Part shown: positions 26,967 through 34,733 of the stretch, piece by piece
Layout: every line of letters begins with the position of its first letter
How positions within the stretch are numbered: the stretch's first letter is position 1
NCBI RefSeq assembly: GCF_006636205.1
Contig: NZ_VIGB01000003.1
Coordinates: 124,001-188,000, forward strand
DNA from: Kitasatospora acidiphila
GTDB lineage: Bacteria; Actinomycetota; Actinomycetes; Streptomycetales; Streptomycetaceae
DNA: 64,000 nucleotides
Direction of reading: 5' to 3'
Made by a program: the position numbers and the translations under genes
Notes under the pieces: model-generated
What the model saw: only the letters and a program-made list of their open reading frames with translations
Database searches by the model: none
What the model was told of the DNA's origin: nothing

Positions 26967-28195
26967 TGCCGCGCCAGCCAAGCCGCGACGTCGTCCAGCA
27001 CCGCCTGGTCGAGGTGTCCCGGGTGTGCGTACTCGGCCGGGGTGGCGGGTCCGCTGCCGGCGAAGAAGAGGTGGTTGACGTCCGGGTGGATCCGGATCGT
27101 CACATCGGTCCGGTCCGCGAGGGCGGCCTGCCAGCGGGTCAGGTCGTCGGCGACGGTGACCTGGTAGTCCCGCCCGCCCTGCAGGATCAGCATCGGGCGG
27201 GCCAGTGCGGCGGCGATGGCGACCGCGTCGTAGGCACGCAGGTCCAGCCAGTAGGCGGCGGAGTAGCCGAGCGGCAGCAGCTCTGACGGGGTGTCCGGTG
27301 CGAGATCGGGCCCGCCCGCCAACTCGGCCTGCCGGGCCAGCGCCGCCACTGCCGCGTCGGCGCCCGGCCCGGGGTTGAGCGCGGCCAGGTAGCGGGCGAC
27401 CCGGACGGCGGCCTGGTGCATCGGCTGGGCGTCCGCGGCCAGCAGCACCAGGCCCGCGATCGACGGGTCGGCGGCGGCGATCCTGGGCGCCACCTTGCCG
27501 CCCATGCTGTGGCCGAGCAGGTGGATCCGGTCGGCGGCCACCTCGGGCTGCTGCCCGAGCAGGCGGACGGCGGCCAGCGCGTGCGGCAGGTACTCGTCCG
27601 CCATGGTGTGGTCCGCCGGCAGCCGGTCCGGGTGGGCGAACGTCACCTTGTCGAAGCGCAGCGAGGCGACCTGGCGGGCGGCCAGGCCCCAGGCGAGGTC
27701 CTTGAGGGGCTTGTTGGGGCCGCTGGTCCCGTCCCGGTCGAAGGCGCCGCCACCGCTGAGCAGGACCACGGCGGGCCAAGGGCCGGGGCCGTCGGGCAGC
27801 GTGAGGGTGCCGGGCACGGCGAGCGGGCCGGTGCCGAGCAGCACCTCGCGCTCGGTGCGGCGATCGGGCTGCGCGTAGTGCGGCGGCTGCCACTCGGCGT
27901 CGCCCTCCGGGGCCAGCCGCAGTCCGTGCAGCAGGCCGTCACCGCCCACCGAGACCACCACCGTGAAGCCGCCGCCCGCGCAGCGCACCGGGATCCGGAC
28001 CCGTACCAGGCCGCCCGCGCCCGGCTCGCTCACCGGCTCCCCGATCGTCGCGACGTCGCCCGATCCGGCGATCGCGCCCGTCCAGGCGAGCCGTAGCGCC
28101 TCCTCGGACACCGCGGCGCGCAGCGGCGGAGCGAACAGCTCCACGGTCTCGGCGAAGCGCTCAGCCAGCAGCAGCGCGGCGGAGTCGGCGGCCAT
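26963..28195 (-). CDS. Alpha/beta hydrolase with N-terminal DUF3887-like domain
   Basis: 410 residues. Residues ~1-110 (SAALLLAERFAETVELFAPP ... TVVVSVGGDGLLHGLRLAPE) look like DUF3887, which commonly precedes serine hydrolases. The hydrolase domain has AVVLLSGGGAFDRDG (oxyanion region), nucleophile motif GHSMGGKVAPRIA, the acid in LQGGRDYQVT and the His in PDVNHLFF. The substrate is probably a small ester, unknown. ATG 28195 is chosen because GAGGAGG (28207-28213) precedes it; an upstream ATG at 28225 lies inside the promoter palindrome. It overlaps the NTPase stop by 4 nt convergently and is divergent from an ArsR-like gene. Confidence 0.87.
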   Translation of the reverse strand: MAADSAALLLAERFAETVELFAPPLRAAVSEEALRLAWTGAIAGSGDVATIGEPVSEPGAGGLVRVRIPVRCAGGGFTVVVSVGGDGLLHGLRLAPEGDAEWQPPHYAQPDRRTEREVLLGTGPLAVPGTLTLPDGPGPWPAVVLLSGGGAFDRDGTSGPNKPLKDLAWGLAARQVASLRFDKVTFAHPDRLPADHTMADEYLPHALAAVRLLGQQPEVAADRIHLLGHSMGGKVAPRIAAADPSIAGLVLLAADAQPMHQAAVRVARYLAALNPGPGADAAVAALARQAELAGGPDLAPDTPSELLPLGYSAAYWLDLRAYDAVAIAAALARPMLILQGGRDYQVTVADDLTRWQAALADRTDVTIRIHPDVNHLFFAGSGPATPAEYAHPGHLDQAVLDDVAAWLARH

Positions 28196-28218
28196 CGCCC
28201 GTGCGTCCTCCTCATTTA

Positions 28219-28234
28219 TTCTCATACTTGAGAA
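28219..28234. promoter_or_regulatory. Inverted repeat TTCTCA-N4-TGAGAA, probable operator
   Basis: ttctcatacttgagaa has perfect 6-bp arms around a 4-bp centre and lies midway between the divergent hydrolase (28195) and ArsR-like (28262) starts. It is the natural candidate site for the adjacent winged-helix regulator. Confidence 0.6.
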
Positions 28235-28261
28235 CGGTAGCAGCTGTGAGAGCATTCGGAC

Positions 28262-28816
28262 ATGGACTCCCTGGAACTCCTCGCCCACCCCATCCGGCTG
28301 CGGATCGTGCATGCGATGGGCGGCGGGCGGCTGCTGACCACCGCTCAGCTCTGCGCGCGGATCCCCGAGGCGTCGAAAGCCAGCGTCTACCGGCACATCG
28401 ACCTGCTGGTCGGCGGCGGGATCCTGGAGGTGGCCGAGGAGCGACGGGTGCGCGGCGCGGTGGAGCGGCACTACCGGCTGCGCCAGGACCGGGCCGTGGT
28501 CGGCCCCGAGGCGCTCCGCGCGCTCACCCCTGACCGCCATCGGCAGGCCTTCGCCACCGCGATGACCGCGCTGCTGGCCGAGTTCAGCGCCTACCTAGAC
28601 CGTCCGGACGCCGACCCGGTGGCCGACCAGGTGGGCTACCGGCAGCACGCCCTCTGGCTCAGCCCTGCGGAACTCGACGAGCTGATCGGCGAGTTGCGGG
28701 CGGCCATCGCACCCAGGCTGGCCAATCGGCCGAGCCCCGAGCGGGCGCAGTACCTGCTGAGTCCGATCCACTTCCCGGTGGAGGCCGCCCCCGGGCAGGA
28801 GCCGCAATCCCGTTGA
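28262..28816 (+). CDS. ArsR-like winged-helix regulator
   Basis: 184 residues. The N-terminal HTH reads MDSLELLAHPIRLRIVHAMG, LLTTAQLCARIPEASKASVY and RHIDLLVGGGILEVAEERRV, the ArsR/HTH_20 layout in which a short first helix with HPIRLRIV is diagnostic. The C-terminal half (helical, WLSPAELDELIGELRAAI) resembles the effector part of similar actinomycete regulators, and no metal-binding Cys motif is present. It is divergent from the DUF3887 hydrolase, with an inverted repeat between, and is likely its repressor. Confidence 0.87.
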   Translation: MDSLELLAHPIRLRIVHAMGGGRLLTTAQLCARIPEASKASVYRHIDLLVGGGILEVAEERRVRGAVERHYRLRQDRAVVGPEALRALTPDRHRQAFATAMTALLAEFSAYLDRPDADPVADQVGYRQHALWLSPAELDELIGELRAAIAPRLANRPSPERAQYLLSPIHFPVEAAPGQEPQSR

Positions 28817-28848
28817 CGCCGTGCGGCCCGCACCGGTTGGCTGCCGCC

Positions 28849-29289
28849 ATGCAAACCCTGATGATCCAGCAGGCGGTCGGCGACGCCATGCTCGCCGACT
28901 GGCGGCACGTCCACAACACCATCATCCCGACCGACCCGCTCTCCCTCGACCAGGTGCGCGAGCGGTCCGGGCGCTACCACCTCGAACTCGCCGTGCTGGA
29001 CGGGGTCGTGGTGGGTTGCAGCACGGTGCGCCCACCCGGCGCGGAGGAGCCGGCCGCCACCGTGATCGCCCGGATCCTGCCCGAGTACCGCCGCCGGGGC
29101 TTCGGCACCCTGCTGTACGAGAGTGGGCTGGCCCGGGCCGGGGAGTTGGGCGCTCCGGCCGTCGAGACCATCGTGCTGGCCGGCAACACCGAGGGGCTGC
29201 GGTTCGCCGAGGCGCGGGGCTTCGTCGAGGTGGAGCGCTACCTGCTGGACGGGGACACCATCCCGTTCGTCACACTCCGACTGGGCTGA
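28849..29289 (+). CDS. GNAT-family N-acetyltransferase
   Basis: 146 residues. The acetyl-CoA binding signature is VIARILPEYRRRGFGTLLYE (motif A, RRRGFG), followed by AGNTEGLRFAEARGFVEVER, motif B. The N terminus MQTLMIQQAVGDAMLADWRH and CSTVRPPGAEEPA match an actinomycete subfamily of unknown substrate. ATG 28849 is chosen by comparison with that start; an in-frame TTG at 28813 would overlap the upstream stop codon. It follows the ArsR-like gene by 32 bp and may share its transcript. Confidence 0.87.
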   Translation: MQTLMIQQAVGDAMLADWRHVHNTIIPTDPLSLDQVRERSGRYHLELAVLDGVVVGCSTVRPPGAEEPAATVIARILPEYRRRGFGTLLYESGLARAGELGAPAVETIVLAGNTEGLRFAEARGFVEVERYLLDGDTIPFVTLRLG

Positions 29290-29371
29290 CCGACTCCCGC
29301 AGCAGCGCCAGCCGTTCGGCCGTGTCGGTGCCGGGCGGCGGGGTGTAGAGCTCCATCCGCTGGTCGCATGC
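29270..29371 (-). pseudogene. C-terminal tail of a lost regulator-like gene
   Basis: Read leftwards, the open frame gives CDQRMELYTPPPGTDTAERL and then ALLRESV, ending at the TGA at 29270-29272 and overlapping the end of the GNAT gene. The DQRM-YT-PPGT pattern resembles the extreme C terminus of MmyB-type XRE regulators, where a DQxL-YTAEPGS motif is usual. Everything upstream is missing: the homology stops at about 29371, exactly where a truncated hydrolase begins on the other strand. The family call is tentative. Confidence 0.4.
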
Positions 29372-29574
29372 GGCACCTGCTGCCGAAGATCACCGCGCCG
29401 ACCCTGGTGATCGGCTGCGCCCAGGACGCCACCATTCCGGTGGCGCACAGCCGGGCCCTGCACGCGGCCATCGCCGGCAGCAGCTACACGGAGCTGGACA
29501 CCGGGCACGTGGCGTCCTTCGAGCGGCCGGAGGAGTTCGTCGCGCTGGTGGACGGCTTCACCCCGGCCGACTGA
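29362..29574 (+). pseudogene. C-terminal fragment of an alpha/beta hydrolase
   Basis: The ~68 residues from 29368 (MRHLLPKITAPTLVIGCAQD then ATIPVAHSRALHAAIAGSS and ELDTGHVASFERPEEF) are the last third of an alpha/beta hydrolase: the KITAPTLVI strand, the catalytic Asp region AQDATIP and the catalytic His in DTGH. The nucleophile half is absent and no ribosome site precedes the ATG, so this is a 5'-truncated remnant. Its left end coincides with the truncated end of the opposite-strand fragment ending at 29371. Confidence 0.75.
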
Positions 29575-29619
29575 ACGGCCGGACCGCCGGGTTCCGGGCC
29601 ACCGGGTTCCGGAGCGGCG

Positions 29620-29682
29620 ATGACGGCGTCGATGACGGCGTCCAGGACGGAGTCCAACACGGAGTCCAACACGGAGTCCGGG
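29620..29682. repeat. Degenerate 12-bp tandem array
   Basis: Five adjacent 12-mers follow the theme ACGGNGTCCANN; the last three (29647-29679) are nearly exact ACGGAGTCCAAC. Read on the minus strand they encode repeating D-S-V-L / D-A-V-I tetrads. No credible start codon and ribosome site were found for a gene using that frame, so I list it as a repeat. Confidence 0.6.
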
Positions 29683-30039
29683 ACGAGGAGGAAACGTCCG
29701 AAAAAAAATTCTTCGAAAGGGTGTGACACTTCCCCGGCCCCCGGCGCTGAAGAGGTGAATGGAGCACCCAAGGGCTCCGGACGGCTGGTGGCTTCCCCGG
29801 GCACGCCAGCCGACCGGATCGCCGGCGGCGTCGACTGTGCAGAGATCGGCCGCCGGCTCCCGGGTGGGCAGGTTTCCCTGGCCTGCCACACCCAAGACGC
29901 CCCCTGGGCCCGGTCCGGCTGGGGTCGGCCGGATCGGGTCCAGGCCGGGCCTGGCATCCCGAAAGACCCCGAAATCGGCCGCGGCCGCCTGGATCTGGCG
30001 GGCCCCCGACTGCGCGATCGCCGAACAAGCCAGCTAGCA

Positions 30040-30056
30040 TGTGACGGGTTGTCACA
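30040..30056. promoter_or_regulatory. Inverted repeat TGTGAC-N5-GTCACA
   Basis: Perfect 6-bp arms spaced by 5 bp, about 70 bp upstream of the small gene at 30125. The arms resemble half-sites of Crp/Fnr-type or GntR-type regulators. The binding protein is unknown. Confidence 0.4.
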
Positions 30057-30124
30057 CCGTGTAGCGGTACACCGCGCCGCCACACACTCCATCGCAGGCG
30101 ATCCCCCCGAAGTGGAGACAGCGC

Positions 30125-30409
30125 ATGGCAGACGAACCGGCGACCTGGGCGACCTGGACGACCAAGAACGTATGGGCCGGGCCCGGCGGGGTCCGCACCG
30201 TCGAAGGGGCGCAACTCAACGGCGACCTGAGTGTGCACACGACCTGGACGGGCACCGAGGCGATCCTGACCGTGCAGTACACCGATGCGCAGGACTGGTT
30301 CACGCTGCAGGGCAGCCCGATCGAGGTCGACGAGGAGCAGGCCGCCCGCGCCTGGCACCAGAACGCGGTCGAGGCGGTGCGGGCCGGCAACGGCGGCGCA
30401 CTGACCTGA
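30125..30409 (+). CDS. Small hypothetical protein (94 residues)
   Basis: A short acidic, Trp-rich cytosolic protein (MADEPATWATWTTKNVWAGP ...). It has no signal peptide, membrane helix or known motif. ATG 30125 has GGAGA upstream, the codon bias is typical, and a strong hairpin follows the stop, so it is a real self-standing gene. I do not recognise a family beyond a general likeness to short streptomycete hypotheticals. Confidence 0.7.
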   Translation: MADEPATWATWTTKNVWAGPGGVRTVEGAQLNGDLSVHTTWTGTEAILTVQYTDAQDWFTLQGSPIEVDEEQAARAWHQNAVEAVRAGNGGALT

Positions 30410-30423
30410 CGACCTGCCGCACC

Positions 30424-30461
30424 GACGGGCCCGCCCTCCGCGTTCTGGGGGCGGGCCCGTC
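30424..30461 (+). terminator. 13-bp perfect hairpin terminator
   Basis: gacgggcccgccc (30424-30436) pairs exactly with gggcgggcccgtc (30449-30461) around a 12-nt loop, 14 bp after the stop of the small gene, and is followed by CGCTTT. Confidence 0.82.
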
Positions 30462-30567
30462 GCTTTGGCGGCAGGCCCGTTCCACATCCAAACCCGGCAA
30501 CCACCGTCCGCACTCGTTCGGCCTACCGCGGGTGCGTATCAGCAGGTCGGCGACGAGGGTGGCTGGT

Positions 30568-31149
30568 ATGACGCTTCCACAGAACGGCTCCCCCACCAGC
30601 CCGCTCGGCGCGCTCGCCCGGTTCGGTTGGCACAGTGCTCTGACCATCGGACTGCTCGGTGTCCTGCTCGGTGTGGTGGTGCTGGCCTGGCCCGACCGGA
30701 CACTGGCCGTGGTCGGCGTGCTCTTCGGCGTCTATCTACTGATCAGCGGCATCCTGCAGCTGGTGCTGGCCGCGACGGTGCACACTGCCACGGGGCTGCG
30801 GGTCCTCGGCTTCATCAGCGGGGCGCTGTCGGTGCTGGTGGGACTGCTCTGCTTCCGCGGTCCCTACCAGTCGGTGCTGCTGCTGTCGCTGTGGATCGGG
30901 ATCGGCTGGCTGTTCCGGGGGATCACGGCCACGGTCGCGGCGCTGGACGTGCCGAACGGGACGCCGGGACGGGGCTGGCAGATCTTCCTCGGCGTGATCA
31001 CCGCGGTCGCCGGGGCGATCCTGCTGATCGACCCGTTCAGGTCGATCCTGGCGCTGGCGGTGATGGCCGGGATCTGGCTGCTGGCGCTCGGGGTGATCGA
31101 GATCGGCCACGCGATCGCGCTGCGTTCCCAAGCCAAGCGCCTGGCCTGA
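30568..31149 (+). CDS. HdeD-family (DUF308) membrane protein
   Basis: 193 residues with six hydrophobic helices (for example GLLGVLLGVVVLAW, VVGVLFGVYLLISGILQLVL, VLGFISGALSVLVGLL, IFLGVITAVAGAILLI), matching the paired three-helix repeats of the HdeD/DUF308 family linked to acid or stress tolerance. The repeats carry the usual WPxxTL and PFRSIL loop signatures. ATG 30568 begins MTLPQNGSPTSPLGALARFG, a short cytosolic lead. The last codon and stop lie inside a 47-bp tandem duplication. It is monocistronic. Confidence 0.88.
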   Translation: MTLPQNGSPTSPLGALARFGWHSALTIGLLGVLLGVVVLAWPDRTLAVVGVLFGVYLLISGILQLVLAATVHTATGLRVLGFISGALSVLVGLLCFRGPYQSVLLLSLWIGIGWLFRGITATVAALDVPNGTPGRGWQIFLGVITAVAGAILLIDPFRSILALAVMAGIWLLALGVIEIGHAIALRSQAKRLA

Positions 31150-31246
31150 CCCGGGCCGCTCATCCGGCCTGATCCGGGCCGACCCAACTGGCCTGACCCG
31201 GGCCGCTCATCCGGCCTGATCCGGGCCGACCCAACTGGCCTGCCCC
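31141..31246. repeat. 47-bp tandem duplication spanning the hdeD-like stop codon
   Basis: A 47-bp unit starting CTGGCCTGACCCGGGCCGCT is present at 31141-31187 and again, base for base, at 31188-31234, followed by the first ~8 bases of a third copy. The first copy contains the last codons and TGA of the gene. Identity of the copies indicates recent slippage or unequal exchange. Confidence 0.85.
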
Positions 31247-31311
31247 AGGCCGGGTAGCCGGCCCGCCCCGGGCCGAGCGGCGACCCTGTCCCGGCCCTGT
31301 CCCGGCCCTGG

Positions 31312-31935
31312 TCAGGCCCGCAGGCTCTCCAGCACGTCGCGCAGCAGCGGCTCCAGCTCCGCCACGCCGACACCGGACAGCTCCGCGAACGCGCCGCTGG
31401 AGCGGGCCATCAGCACGCCCGCGAGGGCGGCGGTGGCCACCTCGGCCCGGAGCTCGGCCCGCTCCACCCCGTCGGTGGCGAGCCGCTCGCGCAGCGGGTC
31501 CACCAGCCGCTCCTGCACGTGGGCCCGGGCCGCCCGCTGGACGGCGCTGTTGTCGCCGGGCAGCATCAGGGCCGAGAAGGACGGGCTGAGGCCGCGCCGG
31601 TCGAAGCGGGTCAGCAACCAGTGCAGCCGGTCCTCGGCCAGCAGGTCGGCTGGCGGCTGATCGCCCTGCTCGGCGCGGACCGCCGCGAGGTAGAGCTGCA
31701 CCTTGCCGCCGAAGTAGCGGGCGATCAGCGCCGGATCGACCCCGGCGCGTTCACCGATCTCCCGGGTGGTGGTGCGGTCGAAGCCGCGGTCTGCGAAGAG
31801 CTCCATGGCCGCCTGGAGCAGCAGTTCACGGCTGCGTGCGGCATCGCGGCGGCGCGGGGCGGCGGCAGCGCCGGCACCGGGCGCGGCCTGGGCCTCGGCA
31901 TCGCGGTGCTGCGGGGCCTCGGTGGGCTCGGTCAA
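31312..31935 (-). CDS. TetR-family regulator, second gene of the MFS operon
   Basis: About 207 residues. The DNA-binding part is RRRDAARSRELLLQAAMELF, ADRGFDRTTTREIGERAGVD and PALIARYFGGKVQLYLAAVR, a standard TetR helix set. The C-terminal half (LHWLLTRFDRR ... AELSGVGVAELEPLLRDVLE) matches the TetR_C_33-like group from memory. No ATG or GTG lies at the right place; the best start is the TTG at 31933-31935, which overlaps the TGA of the MFS gene in TTGA and implies translational coupling. Together they form a two-gene unit, transporter first. Confidence 0.82.
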   Translation of the reverse strand: MTEPTEAPQHRDAEAQAAPGAGAAAAPRRRDAARSRELLLQAAMELFADRGFDRTTTREIGERAGVDPALIARYFGGKVQLYLAAVRAEQGDQPPADLLAEDRLHWLLTRFDRRGLSPSFSALMLPGDNSAVQRAARAHVQERLVDPLRERLATDGVERAELRAEVATAALAGVLMARSSGAFAELSGVGVAELEPLLRDVLESLRA

Positions 31936-33434
31936 CTGGTCACCCGCAGCGGCACTTCGTCCTCGCCGGGCGCGATGTCCGCCAAGCTCTCCTCCACCAT
32001 CAGCTCCTCGTCCACGCTCGCCCGCCGGGCCACCGCGGCGGCGCGCCTCGGCAGCACGATGGTAACGAGTCCGATCAGCACCCAGACCACGCACCCGAAC
32101 AGCAGGGCCGCGCGGTATCCGGACTCGCTCGGCAGCCGGTGACCTGCGGCGGTGTGCGCCTGCAGGATCGCGCCGCAGAGCGCGCTGCCGGTGGAGTACC
32201 CGATGTAGCGAAGCACCTGGTTGAAGCTGACGGCGCTGCCGATCTCCCGGGCCGGCACCGAGCTGACGATCAGTCCGGGCATCACCGCGAAGGTGCAGCC
32301 GACGCCCAGTCCGGCGACCGCCATCACCACCAGGATCTGCCACAGGTGCTGGTGGGCCGACAGGAATACCAGCATCGACAGCAGCGAGACCGCGCAGCCG
32401 ACCGGCAGCACGGCGGCGGTGGAGGTGCGCCGGGCGAGCACCGGGACGACCTTGCTGGAGAGCACGCTCATCACCGAGAACGGCAGCAGTGCCAGGCCCG
32501 CCACCACCACCGAGGCGCCGAAGCCGTAGCCGGCCGCGGTGGGCGTCTGGACGAACCGGGTGACCAGCGACATCAGCAGGTACATCGCCACGCCCGCGAC
32601 GACGCCGGTGACGTTGGCGGTGAGCACCACCGGGTTGCGCAGGGCGCGCAGGTCGACCAGCGGGTGGGCGGTGCGCAGCTCGTGCCGGGCCCACCAGGCG
32701 AGCAGCAGCAGCGAGACGACACCGAGGACGAGCAGGCGCGGGGCCGTCCATCCCCAGCTCTCGCCCTCGGTGAGCACCAGCAGCAGACCGGTGACCGCGA
32801 GGCCGAGCAGCGCCGCTCCGAGGGCGTCCAGCGCGTGGCTCTCGCGGTGGGTGTTGGCGGGCAGCACCAGGATGGCGAGCAGCAGGCCGAGGGCGCTGAT
32901 CATCGCGCCGAACCAGAAGCCCGCGTGGATGCCGAAGGACTGGGCGATCAGGCCGGTGAGCGGGTAGCCGAGGCCGACGCCGGCCACCGTGGTGATGGAG
33001 AGCAGGGCGACGGCGGAACGGGAGCGGGCCTCCGGCAGGTTGTCCCTGGCGATCGCGATGGCCAGCGGGGTGAGGCCGAGGCCGACGCCTTGCAGCGCGC
33101 GGCCGGCCAGCAGGAAGCCGAAACCCAGCGGCAGTGCGGCCAGCACGCTGCCGACCACCACGACGGCGGCGGCCGTGAGCACCACCGGGCGGCGGCGCGG
33201 CCCGTCCCCGAGCCGGCCCATCACGGGGGTGGCGACGGCGCCCACCAGCATGGTGACGGTCAGCGACCACTGGGCGTTGGCCAGCGAGACGTGGTCGACG
33301 GACGCGATGGTCGGGATCAGCGGCGCACCGAGGCTGCTGATCACCGCCACCACGGTGCCGAGGAAGACCAGCACGGGCACCAGGGCGCGTTCGCGTGCCG
33401 TGGCGGGTCGGGGTTCGGGTAGCGCCGTCGTCAT
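31932..33434 (-). CDS. MFS drug exporter (DHA2-like, 14 helices)
   Basis: 500 residues, with about 14 predicted helices. The N-terminal half has LVPVLVFLGTVVAVISSLGA and the A-loop motif GRLGDGPRRRPVVL (helices 2-3 signature GxLaDrxGrkxxl), then GRALQGVGLGLTPLAIAIAR, the motif-C region of proton-driven exporters. ATG 33434 has an excellent AGGAGGGG upstream. A TetR regulator is coupled downstream, the common arrangement for efflux pumps that export the inducer. The substrate is unknown. Confidence 0.9.
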   Translation of the reverse strand: MTTALPEPRPATARERALVPVLVFLGTVVAVISSLGAPLIPTIASVDHVSLANAQWSLTVTMLVGAVATPVMGRLGDGPRRRPVVLTAAAVVVVGSVLAALPLGFGFLLAGRALQGVGLGLTPLAIAIARDNLPEARSRSAVALLSITTVAGVGLGYPLTGLIAQSFGIHAGFWFGAMISALGLLLAILVLPANTHRESHALDALGAALLGLAVTGLLLVLTEGESWGWTAPRLLVLGVVSLLLLAWWARHELRTAHPLVDLRALRNPVVLTANVTGVVAGVAMYLLMSLVTRFVQTPTAAGYGFGASVVVAGLALLPFSVMSVLSSKVVPVLARRTSTAAVLPVGCAVSLLSMLVFLSAHQHLWQILVVMAVAGLGVGCTFAVMPGLIVSSVPAREIGSAVSFNQVLRYIGYSTGSALCGAILQAHTAAGHRLPSESGYRAALLFGCVVWVLIGLVTIVLPRRAAAVARRASVDEELMVEESLADIAPGEDEVPLRVTS

Positions 33435-33549
33435 GGGTCGTCCCCTCCTGAGGTTCCTGGGGTGAGCCGGCCGTGGGTGCATCGGGCTGAGGTGGAGCAG
33501 GCCGCCGGCCGGGCCGGGTGGGCGCGGCGGACCGTCGTCGTCCGATGTT

Positions 33550-33593
33550 TGTCATCAGTCGATGTCTTCACCTGATGTCTTCAGATGATGACA
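33550..33593. promoter_or_regulatory. Nested repeats in the MFS-TetR promoter
   Basis: TGTCATCA (33550-33557) and TGATGACA (33586-33593) form a perfect 8-bp inverted repeat. Between them GATGTCTTCA occurs twice in direct orientation (33561-33570 and 33574-33583, period 13 bp). The cluster lies ~115-160 bp upstream of the MFS start and is likely bound by the TetR protein of the operon. Confidence 0.6.
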
Positions 33594-33743
33594 TACTTCG
33601 CCGAGAGGTTCGCGCCGGGGGACGGTGGAATCAATCACTCGTTCGGCGTGTTGTCTTTTCGCAGGTCGCTCTGCCGGAGTGGCCCGTTCGTGCCTGCCCG
33701 ATCACCCGTCGCTGCCTGACCGCAACCGCTCCTGGGGGCCGCC

Positions 33744-34640
33744 GTGAACCTCACCGCACTGGTGGCGGGCGCGGGCGGGTGGGCCTATGCGCTGATCTTC
33801 CTGTTGACGGCGGGCGAGACCAGCGCTTTCGTCGGCCTGGTGCTACCCAGCGAGACGGTGGTGCTGTTCGCCGCCGCGCTCTCCAGCCGCGGGGTGCTGA
33901 ACCCGTTCCTGCTCGCCCTGGTGGTGATCACGGGCGGCATCGTCGGCGACAGCACGGGCTACTGGCTCGGCCGGCTGTTCGGCAAGCGGGTCGACGCTCC
34001 GTGCCGGCGCCGGCGGATCAAGCCCGGCGGTCGGATCGACCGGGCCGCCGGCTATCTGCGCCGACGCGGCGGACCGGCCGTGTTCACCGGGCGGTTCATC
34101 GGGTTCGTGCGGTCCTTCGTGCCGTTCACGGCGGGCGCCGCTCGGATGCCGTACCGCTCGTTCCTCGGCTACAGCGCGGCCGCCTCGCTCACCTGGGGGC
34201 CGCTGAACGTCGCCGCCGGGTACTTCCTCGGCGCCTCCGCCGCCGGACTGCTGCGCACGGTGGGCCTCGCGGGGCTGATCGCGGTCGGCGTGGCGGTGCT
34301 GGTGCTGGCGGGCGCGCTGGCGTGGCGGCAGCGCCGCAGGCGCGCGACGGCCGCCTCCGAGCCGCCGACCGAGCCCGCCACCTCAACCGCACCGCGCGAC
34401 GAGCCGGCCACCCCGACCGCAGCGCGCGACGAGCCGGCCACCTCGACCGCACCGGGTGCCGAGCCGGTCGCCGAGGCGCCTGCCGCGCCGGCCGAGCCCT
34501 CGAAGGAGCTCACCGCACCGACGGAGCCTGCGACGGGCCCCGCCGCCCCGGCCAAGCCCCACGCACCGCGCGAGCCGCAGGACGCCCCCGGGCCCACCCG
34601 CCCGCTCGCCGGCCACGGCTCCCCCCACCGGCGCACCTGA
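33744..34640 (+). CDS. DedA-family membrane protein with Pro/Ala-rich tail
   Basis: 298 residues. Residues 1-195 form the DedA (SNARE-associated) fold: LVLPSETVVLFAAALSSRGV, GGIVGDSTGYWLGRLFGKRV, the GxFxGFxRxxxP-type motif FTGRFIGFVRSFVPFTAGAA and YSAAASLTWGPLNVAAGYFL, then a last helix. DedA proteins are lipid flippases or proton-coupled transporters important for membrane homeostasis. The remaining ~90 residues are a cytosolic tail with a ~13-residue repeat (EPATSTAPRD, EPATPTAARD, EPATSTAPGA). The GTG start at 33744 has GGGGG upstream. Confidence 0.88.
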   Translation: MNLTALVAGAGGWAYALIFLLTAGETSAFVGLVLPSETVVLFAAALSSRGVLNPFLLALVVITGGIVGDSTGYWLGRLFGKRVDAPCRRRRIKPGGRIDRAAGYLRRRGGPAVFTGRFIGFVRSFVPFTAGAARMPYRSFLGYSAAASLTWGPLNVAAGYFLGASAAGLLRTVGLAGLIAVGVAVLVLAGALAWRQRRRRATAASEPPTEPATSTAPRDEPATPTAARDEPATSTAPGAEPVAEAPAAPAEPSKELTAPTEPATGPAAPAKPHAPREPQDAPGPTRPLAGHGSPHRRT

Positions 34641-34733
34641 CCCTCGCCGCCCCCGCACCCGCGCGCTCGCCCGGATGGCTGATTCCCCGCCAATCGACTG
34701 CGCCAAGTGACCGAACGACTGCATGCTGTCGCC

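Larger units (their letters stand above)
29575..30124. other. Gene-free 550-bp stretch with a 12-bp tandem array and an A-tract
   Basis: No convincing gene is seen. The stretch contains a degenerate 12-bp tandem array (29620-29682), a striking AT-rich run (gaaaaaaaattcttcgaaag, 29698-29717) in otherwise very GC-rich DNA, and two small inverted repeats near the next gene: TGTGAC-N5-GTCACA (30040-30056) and GTGTA-N4-TACAC (30058-30071). The last two are probably promoter-associated. Confidence 0.55.

Noticed and set aside
29620-31149. 509-residue rightward open frame covering the repeat array, the small gene and HdeD
   Set aside because: Only the part from 30568 has family similarity and a plausible start; the small gene at 30125 uses another frame within it and has its own terminator.
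31141-31246. Possible CRISPR or integrase attachment repeat
   Set aside because: Repeats are directly adjacent without spacers and no cas or integrase gene is near; tandem duplication explains them.
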